DNA of 64,000 bases from contig NZ_BMQT01000003.1 in assembly GCF_014648255.1 (NCBI RefSeq), positions 62,001 to 126,000 on the forward strand, given 5' to 3'. This stretch comes from Nocardioides albus (GTDB taxonomy: Bacteria; Actinomycetota; Actinomycetes; Propionibacteriales; Nocardioidaceae). The notes under the pieces were generated by a model, which saw nothing but the letters and a program-made list of their open reading frames with translations, did not search any database and was not told the origin of the DNA. Made by a program: the position numbers and the translations under genes. This document shows positions 58,544 to 64,000 of this stretch, piece after piece (the first letter of the stretch is position 1; each line of letters begins with the position of its first letter).

Positions 58544-61500
58544 GTGCCCTTGCTCGAAGCTCTCACGAACGACCTCCTCCGCGAGACCTTCGACCCACAG
58601 ACGATCGAGCGTGGCCGGGCCTACGCGACCGAGGGCAGGGTCGGTGAGCCCCGGATCACCGAGATCGGTAGCAGCGCGCTGCGAGCAGCCGCGGAGGTCA
58701 GAGGCACCAGCCCGGCCCCCTACCGGGTGACCCTCAACCTGGAGTCCCGCAACGGCGTCACCAGGTTGACGACCTCGTGCAGCTGCCCCGTGCACAACAG
58801 CTGCAAGCACGGCGCCGCCCTGGCCATGGTCCTCGCCGACTCCCCCACGAAGGCGACCGCGCCCGGCCCGACGTGGGAGACGGAGCTGCGTACGCTGCTG
58901 GGCCAGCTCGCCGAGGACAACAAGCCCGAGGACGACCTGCCCGCGCTGGCGCTCGAGATCGATGTGCACAGCCCGCGGGCTGCGGTGGGGGGCTCCCCCA
59001 CCGTCGAGCTCCGTCCGATGCGTATGGGCAACCGCGACCGGTGGGCCAAGACCGGCGCCGACTGGGGCAACATCCCCAACGCGCAGCCCGGTAAGGACTT
59101 CCCGCGCAGCCAGCTGCTTCCTCTCCAGGAGCTGGCCCGTCAGCTTCGGCCGGATCGGCTGCTCTACGCCCGCGGCTCCTCGCTCAGCCTCGCCGACTTC
59201 GGCGAGCACGCGATCTCCCTGCTGCGCGACGCGATCCGTGGCGGAGTGACCGTGCTGCCCGGCGAGAACGTACGCGGCGTCGTCGTCTTCGACGAGCCGC
59301 TCTCGCTCGCCGGCGAGCTGCATCGCGAGGAGGACGAGGCCGTCCTCCGCTTCGGTCTGGCCCACGGCGACCGCGTCTACGCAGGTCCCACGGTGCTCCC
59401 GATCGGACGCCCGACCCGCTCGGTGGGCGTGCTCGATGCCGGAGTCCTCCACCTCGGCGAGCTGTCCGGGCCGCTGTCGACGCACGCCCATCGGCTGGTG
59501 ACCGCCCGGGAGCCGCTGACCGTCCCTGAACCCGAGATCGGCACCCTGAGCGCTCTGCTGGGCCCGCTGGCCCGGCTGGTCCCGCTGCGGTCCGCCGACG
59601 ACTCCCTCGACATCCCGGACCCGCCGGCGCCGCGGCTGAGTCTGACGGTCACCTGGCGCAGCTCGACCCATGCCACGCTCGGCTGGACCTGGGCCTACGG
59701 TTCCCGCCACTACCCGGTGGACTCCCGCGAGGACCTCGGCCTGGTCCGTGACCCGGCCGAGGAGGCCTCGCTCCGGGGACGCGTCTCGGCCGAGCTGCTC
59801 CGCAAGCAGGAGGTGCGCGACGGCGATGCGCTCGCGCTCGCCATCCACGACCTCCCGGCGCTGCGTGAGATCGACGGCGTCGAGGTCACCGAGGTGCAGC
59901 GGCCCGACTTCCGCGAGACCGACGAGGACCCCGAGATCTCCTTCGAGATCACCTCTCCCGACGGCGCCGCCGTGGGCGGCCAGGACTGGCTCGACCTGCA
60001 GGTGGTCATCCGCATCGGCGCCGAGGCCGTCCCCCTGCCGGACGTGCTCGGCGCGCTGACCCGCGGCGACGACCACCTCATCCTTCCCAGCGGCACCTAC
60101 ATCACCACCGACCGTCCCGAGCTCGACCGGCTGCGCAACGTCGTCGAGGCGGCCGGGCAGCTCCACGAGCGCACCGGTGACGGGATCGCGGTCGGCAAGC
60201 ACGACCTCGGTGTCTGGGCCGAGCTCGCCGAGCTCGGCGTGGTCGACCAGCAGGCCGCCGAGTGGGTCCAGCGTGCCCAGGCGCTACGCGACCTGCGTGA
60301 GATCCCCCGCCCGGAGCCCATCGGGCTGGCGACCGAGCTGCGCCACTACCAGCTCGACGGCTTCCACTGGCTGGCCTTCCTGCACGAGCAGGGTCTCGGC
60401 GGGATCCTCGCTGACGACATGGGCCTGGGCAAGACGCTCCAGGTGCTGGCGACGATCTCCCACGCCGTGCACTCGCAGCCCGGGACGCGCGACCCCTACC
60501 TCGTGGTGGCGCCCACCAGCGTCGTACCGGCCTGGGTCCAGGAGGCCCGCCGCCACACCCCCGGCCTCCGGGTGAGCACGGTGAGCAAGCGCGTCGACTC
60601 CATCGCCGAGGCGCGCGAAGGCGCCGACGTCGTGGTCACGACCTACGCCATCCTCCGGCTCGAGCAGGACGCCTTCGCCGGGCGTCCCTGGGCCGGCCTC
60701 GTCCTCGACGAGGCGCAGCAGGTCAAGAACCACCAGTCCAAGACGTACGCAGCGGCGCGCCGCATCGACGCCCGCTGGCGTCTCGCGGTGACGGGCACAC
60801 CGTTCGAGAACCGGCTGATGGAGCTGTGGGCGCTGCTCTCGATCACCGCACCTGGGCTCTACCCCAGCCCGCGGATGTTCCGCGACACGGTGGTCTCGCC
60901 CGTGGAGAAGTCGGGCGACGACGAGGCGCTGCGCCGTTTCCGGACCCGGCTGCGCCCGTTCCTGCTGCGGCGTACGAAGGAGCTCGTCGCCGACGACCTG
61001 CCGCCCAAGCAGGAGCAGGTGCTGGGCGTCGACCTCAACCCGGTCCACCGCAAGATCTACGACGCCCACCTCGCCAAGGAACGGCAGCGGATCCTGCACC
61101 TGCTCGACGACTTCAACGACAACCGGGTCGCGATCCTCAGCGCCCTGACCAGGCTGCGTCAGCTCTCGCTCGACCCGGGCCTGGTCGACCCCGAGGACGA
61201 CGATGTCGGCTCCGCCAAGCTCGAGACACTGGTCGACCACATCGAGGAGCTCGCCGCCGAAGGCCACAAGGCGCTGGTCTTCAGCCAGTTCACCTCGTTC
61301 CTCGGTCGGGCCCGCACGCGCCTCAAGGAGGCGGGCATCGACGCCGCTTACCTCGACGGCTCCACGAGGGACCGAGGCGCGGTGATCGAGAGCTTCCGCG
61401 ACGGCGACGCCCCGGTCTTCCTGATCTCGCTCAAGGCGGGCGGCGTCGGCCTGACCCTGACCGAGGCCGACTACGTCTTCGTGCTCGACCCCTGGTGGAA

Positions 61501-61714
61501 CCCCGCCGCCGAGGCCCAGGCCGTCGACCGCGCCCACCGGATCGGCCAGACCCAGCACGTCATGGTCTACCGGCTGGTCTCGACGGACACGATCGAGGAG
61601 AAGGTCATGGAGCTCAAGGAGCGCAAGGCCGAGCTCTTCGCGAAGGTCGTCGACGGCGAAGGTGCCATGGGCTCCACCATCGGCGCCGACGACATCCGCG
61701 CGCTGTTCAACTGA
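58544..61714 (+). CDS. SWIM zinc-finger SNF2-family DNA helicase/ATPase
   Basis: 1056 residues from GTG 58544. SWIM finger CSCPVHNSCKHG with Cys79, Cys81, Cys87, His89 (CxCx5CxH). Then about 500 residues of uncertain fold. A SNF2 ATPase follows from about 600: DDMGLGKTLQVLATISHA (Walker A, Lys near 630), VLDEAQQVKN (DExx, near 721), VTGTPFENRLMELWALL, and helicase C motifs FSQFTSFLGRARTRLKEAGIDAAYLDGSTRDR, GGVGLTLTEADYVFVLDPWWNPAAEAQAVDRAHRIGQTQHVMVYRLV. Likely ATP-driven DNA translocase in repair or transcription. Single gene, convergent with an MFS gene. Confidence 0.93.
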   Translation: MPLLEALTNDLLRETFDPQTIERGRAYATEGRVGEPRITEIGSSALRAAAEVRGTSPAPYRVTLNLESRNGVTRLTTSCSCPVHNSCKHGAALAMVLADSPTKATAPGPTWETELRTLLGQLAEDNKPEDDLPALALEIDVHSPRAAVGGSPTVELRPMRMGNRDRWAKTGADWGNIPNAQPGKDFPRSQLLPLQELARQLRPDRLLYARGSSLSLADFGEHAISLLRDAIRGGVTVLPGENVRGVVVFDEPLSLAGELHREEDEAVLRFGLAHGDRVYAGPTVLPIGRPTRSVGVLDAGVLHLGELSGPLSTHAHRLVTAREPLTVPEPEIGTLSALLGPLARLVPLRSADDSLDIPDPPAPRLSLTVTWRSSTHATLGWTWAYGSRHYPVDSREDLGLVRDPAEEASLRGRVSAELLRKQEVRDGDALALAIHDLPALREIDGVEVTEVQRPDFRETDEDPEISFEITSPDGAAVGGQDWLDLQVVIRIGAEAVPLPDVLGALTRGDDHLILPSGTYITTDRPELDRLRNVVEAAGQLHERTGDGIAVGKHDLGVWAELAELGVVDQQAAEWVQRAQALRDLREIPRPEPIGLATELRHYQLDGFHWLAFLHEQGLGGILADDMGLGKTLQVLATISHAVHSQPGTRDPYLVVAPTSVVPAWVQEARRHTPGLRVSTVSKRVDSIAEAREGADVVVTTYAILRLEQDAFAGRPWAGLVLDEAQQVKNHQSKTYAAARRIDARWRLAVTGTPFENRLMELWALLSITAPGLYPSPRMFRDTVVSPVEKSGDDEALRRFRTRLRPFLLRRTKELVADDLPPKQEQVLGVDLNPVHRKIYDAHLAKERQRILHLLDDFNDNRVAILSALTRLRQLSLDPGLVDPEDDDVGSAKLETLVDHIEELAAEGHKALVFSQFTSFLGRARTRLKEAGIDAAYLDGSTRDRGAVIESFRDGDAPVFLISLKAGGVGLTLTEADYVFVLDPWWNPAAEAQAVDRAHRIGQTQHVMVYRLVSTDTIEEKVMELKERKAELFAKVVDGEGAMGSTIGADDIRALFN

Positions 61715-61737
61715 CCCGGCTGGGGCGCCCGCTCCCC

Positions 61738-61833
61738 GTGTAACACGTCGTTCGTAGGTCTACTCGCCCGTTATAACGACCGGATAGTTTCACGAACAGC
61801 GTGTTACACATCGAGTTACACAGCGTGTTACAC
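61738..61833. repeat. Inverted repeat plus tandem 12-mers between SNF2 and MFS genes
   Basis: An imperfect 18-bp inverted repeat: 61738-61755 against 61792-61809 (16 of 18 match). On the minus strand three 12-nt units GTGTAACACGCT / GTGTAACTCGAT / GTGTAACACGCT occupy 61833-61798, and the first contains the stop codon of the MFS gene. A palindrome CGTTATAACG sits in the middle (61769-61778). Confidence 0.6.
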
Positions 61834-62994
61834 CGACCGCCGCCGCGCCACCGTCACGGCCAGCGCCGCAGCGGGGAGCATGAGGACGGCGACGACCAGG
61901 AGGGACCTCAGGGTGCCGATCTGGTCCCCTACCGCTCCCAGGATCGGTGGGAAGCCCAGGAACGCCCCGTAGGCCAGCGTGGAGACAACCGAGACACGAG
62001 CCGCTGCTCTGGTCTCGTCGTCGGCGGCGATGCTGATCCCCAGCGGGAAGCCGAGGGCGGCCCCGAAGCCCCACAGGACGATGCCGACCAGCGCGAGCCC
62101 GAACGAGCCCGCGAACACCGTCAGCAGGATCCCAGCACCCGCGAGAGCAGCCGAGGCGAGCAGCACCGGCTGCCGGCCGACCCTGTCGATCACCTTCGCC
62201 CCCGCGAAGCGGGCGAGGCTCATGCAGAAGACGAACGCCGCGTAGCACGCCACGCCGACCCGGTGGCTCACGTCGTAGCCGTCGATCATCGCCAGCGCGA
62301 CCCAGTCGTTCGCGCTCCCCTCGGCGGCGGCGAAGGCGAGCACCATCAGGCCGAGCAGCAGCGTGTGGGGCGAGCGCCAGGCGGCGATCAGCTCGCGTCG
62401 CGGAGAGTGCCCCTCCGGAGGAGGCTCGGCAGGCAGGAAGCCCGCGGTCCCCCACCAGCAGGCCGCCAGCGCGACGGCAGCGACCACGGCGATGTGCCAC
62501 ACGGTGGGCAACGTCCCCACCAGGGCGATACCCAGCAGCCCTCCGAGCACGGTGCCGACGCTCCACATCGCGTGCAGCTGAGGCATCAACGTCTTGCCGC
62601 CGAGCCGCTCGACCGCGGCTCCCTCGACGTTCATGGCGACGTCCCAGACCCCGTAGCCGACGCCGTACGCCACCAGGAACAGCGCGACCAGCCAAGCCTC
62701 TTCGAGCCAGCTCCCGGAGATCGCCACCAGGCACAGGGCGACGGCGCAGAGGGCCGCGCAGCGGCGTACGAGCCGGGCAGCGCCCCAGCGCATCACCAGC
62801 CCGCCGGCGAGGGGTAGCGCAGCGACCGAGCCGATGCCCATCGCCAGCAGCATCAGCCCGACGGCCGAGTTGTTCAGGCCGAGGCTCTCGCGCAGTGCGG
62901 GGATGCGGGAGATGAAGGTCGCGGACAGCAGGCCGTTGGTGGCGAACGCCACCACCGATCCGGCTTGGGCACGGCGGAGGGGCGTCACGAGCAA
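61828..62994 (-). CDS. MFS transporter
   Basis: 388 residues with about 12 helices, beginning MLVTPLRRAQAGSVVAFATNGLLSATFISRIPALRESLGLNNSAVGLMLLAMGIGSVAALPLAGGLVMRWGA. GYGVWDVAMNVEGAAVERLGGKTLMPQLHAMWSVGTVLGGLLG is characteristic of the actinobacterial fucose-permease-like (FPN/YbjJ) group. Substrate unknown. Its TAA stop lies in the first of three tandem 12-mers. Confidence 0.9.
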   Translation of the reverse strand: MLVTPLRRAQAGSVVAFATNGLLSATFISRIPALRESLGLNNSAVGLMLLAMGIGSVAALPLAGGLVMRWGAARLVRRCAALCAVALCLVAISGSWLEEAWLVALFLVAYGVGYGVWDVAMNVEGAAVERLGGKTLMPQLHAMWSVGTVLGGLLGIALVGTLPTVWHIAVVAAVALAACWWGTAGFLPAEPPPEGHSPRRELIAAWRSPHTLLLGLMVLAFAAAEGSANDWVALAMIDGYDVSHRVGVACYAAFVFCMSLARFAGAKVIDRVGRQPVLLASAALAGAGILLTVFAGSFGLALVGIVLWGFGAALGFPLGISIAADDETRAAARVSVVSTLAYGAFLGFPPILGAVGDQIGTLRSLLVVAVLMLPAAALAVTVARRRSV

Positions 62995-63031
62995 AGGCTA
63001 GTGGCCCTCAGATCGCGCCCAGGGGCGGGGA

Positions 63032-63640
63032 TCAGTCCTGCTTCTTCTCGTACGGCCCGCCGCGACCGAAGATCGGCAGCACCCACGGCTGGCGAAGCGG
63101 GGCGCCGGCGAGCGCCACGACGGCGAAGGCGGTCGCCAGGACCCAGGCGATCCCGTAGAGCGCGCCACCGAGCCCGAAGGTCACGATCGTGACGGCGAGC
63201 AGGGTGAGCTGCAGGTTGAGCGCCCCGGCGGCGTGGTGCTTGACGAACTCGGAGCGCTTGCCGACGGTGTAGTAGAGGATCGCCGGCCCGACGACGATCG
63301 GCACCCAGGTCGTGGCCTGGGCCAGAGCGGCCAGCAGCCGCTCCTCGGTGGTCGGCGGCGGCAGCAGGTCGCGGGCAGGCTTTGCCGGCGACGGAGCCAC
63401 AGCAGCGGGCTGCGCGACCAGGTCACGGGTGATCGGCTCGAGGGCGACGTACGTCTTCGCCTTCATGGTCAGGTCGAACCGGACGTCGAACTCGGCCTGG
63501 TCGAGCCGGCCGTCGGCGTAGGCGGACTTCAGCACGTCGATGACGCGGTCACGGTCGGCGTCGGTGCAGCGGAGCTCGTCGGACTGAGCAGGCGGCGTGG
63601 TCGAGGCGGGCGGGGTGGGAATGGGAGCGGTTGAGGACAT
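63032..63640 (-). CDS. DUF1707 plus DUF4870-like membrane protein
   Basis: 202 residues. A Pro-rich N-terminus, then DELRCTDADRDRVIDVLKSAYADGRLDQAEFDVRFDLTMKAKTYVALEPITRDL (DUF1707/SHOCT-like). After a linker come two to three membrane helices (WVPIVVGPAILYYTVGKRSEFVKHHAAGALNLQLTLLAVTIVTFGLGGALYGIAWVLATAFAVVALAG), as in DUF4870. The combination recurs in actinobacteria without known function. Confidence 0.87.
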   Translation of the reverse strand: MSSTAPIPTPPASTTPPAQSDELRCTDADRDRVIDVLKSAYADGRLDQAEFDVRFDLTMKAKTYVALEPITRDLVAQPAAVAPSPAKPARDLLPPPTTEERLLAALAQATTWVPIVVGPAILYYTVGKRSEFVKHHAAGALNLQLTLLAVTIVTFGLGGALYGIAWVLATAFAVVALAGAPLRQPWVLPIFGRGGPYEKKQD

Positions 63641-63698
63641 ACCTCAACCATCCGCCCCGGACGGCCCCCGGACAATCAGGGAAGCCCCCGAAAACGAA

Positions 63699-63733
63699 CC
63701 GACCGACCCCGGCGTCATGCCGGAGTCGGTCGG
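63699..63733 (-). terminator. Terminator of the gene at the right edge
   Basis: CCGACCGACCCCGGC (63699-63713) pairs with GCCGGAGTCGGTCGG (63719-63733) with one mismatch and a 5-nt loop. On the minus strand it is followed by GGTTCGTTTTCG. It lies 11 bases after the stop of the partial gene at 63744. Confidence 0.75.
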
Positions 63734-63743
63734 AGCGAGAGGC

Positions 63744-64000
63744 TCAGAAGACGGTCCAGTTGGACCGAATCGGGCGCGACTCGAGCCACGCCTGGAAGCC
63801 GATGAGCGTCTGCTGATCCATCGCCAGGTCGATCAGCTCGCCGTTGACCTCACAGGTCACGATCAGGCTCTCAGGGTAGAGAACCAGCTCCTCGATCCCC
63901 TCAGGGGAACGGCTGGAGACATAGCTGAGCTCGACCCGGCGCCAGACCCGTTTGGGCTTGGGCGAGAGCGAGAAGATGCGGAACCACTCAAGCTGTGCAT
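63744..64000 (-). CDS. Partial gene at window edge (C-terminal end)
   Basis: The last 85 codons of a protein whose start lies beyond the window: AQLEWFRIFSLSPKPKRVWRRVELSYVSSRSPEGIEELVLYPESLIVTCEVNGELIDLAMDQQTLIGFQAWLESRPIRSNWTVF. There is no motif I recognise. Not a helical membrane region. A strong terminator follows. Confidence 0.65.
   Translation of the reverse strand, partial: AQLEWFRIFSLSPKPKRVWRRVELSYVSSRSPEGIEELVLYPESLIVTCEVNGELIDLAMDQQTLIGFQAWLESRPIRSNWTVF

Noticed and set aside
58487..60202. A 571-codon minus-strand frame over the SNF2 gene
   Set aside because: No domain; complementary to the SWIM/SNF2 coding sequence in the expected shadow phase.

Overview
The window is high-GC DNA with dense, often overlapping genes. 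GTG starts, GTGA/ATGA overlaps and leaderless-looking starts are common. The gene content is actinobacterial: NucS, Ccr and MeaA, an ECF41 sigma factor with its CMD partner, a DUF222/13E12 HNH gene, and the nadD-rsfS-phosphoglycerate-mutase-like block known from Mycobacterium. I infer Nocardioides or a close relative (Propionibacteriales). This is inferred from gene content; no rRNA is present to confirm it. The stretch looks chromosomal. I see no prophage, plasmid, insertion sequence or CRISPR array.

Layout. 1-8.8 kb (minus strand): a glycine-betaine/one-carbon module, purU-dimethylglycine oxidase followed by glyA-soxB-soxD-soxA. Dimethylglycine is demethylated to sarcosine and then glycine. 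Methylene-THF made on the way is used by serine hydroxymethyltransferase, and PurU releases THF from formyl-THF. Both transcription units carry a near-identical AT-rich palindrome upstream. 9-10.6 kb: gdhA and tRNA-Ala(GGC). 10.7-14 kb: proA, nadD, rsfS and a phosphoglycerate-phosphatase-like gene, plus small membrane proteins. 14.3-16.6 kb: an APH-type kinase and a secreted PLD-like protein. 16.6-19.8 kb: etfBA, a small membrane protein and an enoyl-CoA hydratase. 19.9-31.5 kb: accessory genes (M36 metalloprotease, alcohol dehydrogenase, MFS, ECF41/CMD pair, Nudix, EamA/LysR pair, thioredoxin-TPR protein, PH-domain protein). 31.6-36 kb: meaB, thiolase, methylmalonyl/ethylmalonyl-CoA epimerase and crotonyl-CoA carboxylase/reductase. 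36-43.3 kb: a DivIVA-like coiled-coil protein, AI-2E transporter, EamA/CGNR pair, ArsB/NhaD-type transporter and a two-component system. 43.3-45 kb: a repeat-rich patch and an HNH (13E12) gene. 45-51.4 kb: hydrolase, two related 3-hydroxyacyl-CoA dehydrogenases, SRPBCC protein and nucS. 51.4-58 kb: a Tat-exported 5'-nucleotidase, small proteins, the B12-dependent mutase MeaA, a STAS protein, cobalamin adenosyltransferase and a TrmB/LuxR-type regulator. 58-64 kb: SWIM/SNF2 helicase, MFS transporter, DUF1707 protein and a truncated gene at the edge.

The most interesting signal is a dispersed palindrome, GGTTACT-N4-AGTAACC or a close variant. It lies upstream of five separate units: thiolase/epimerase (divergent), ccr, the truncated 3-hydroxyacyl-CoA dehydrogenase, meaA and etfBA. 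All of these belong to or serve acyl-CoA, probably ethylmalonyl-CoA, metabolism. This looks like one TetR-type regulon spread over 38 kb, with B12 support genes (meaB, cobalamin adenosyltransferase) interspersed. Other regulatory signals are a DasR-type dre palindrome before the SNF2 gene, an ECF41 autoregulatory promoter and a possible iron box. Several repeat clusters have no assigned function.
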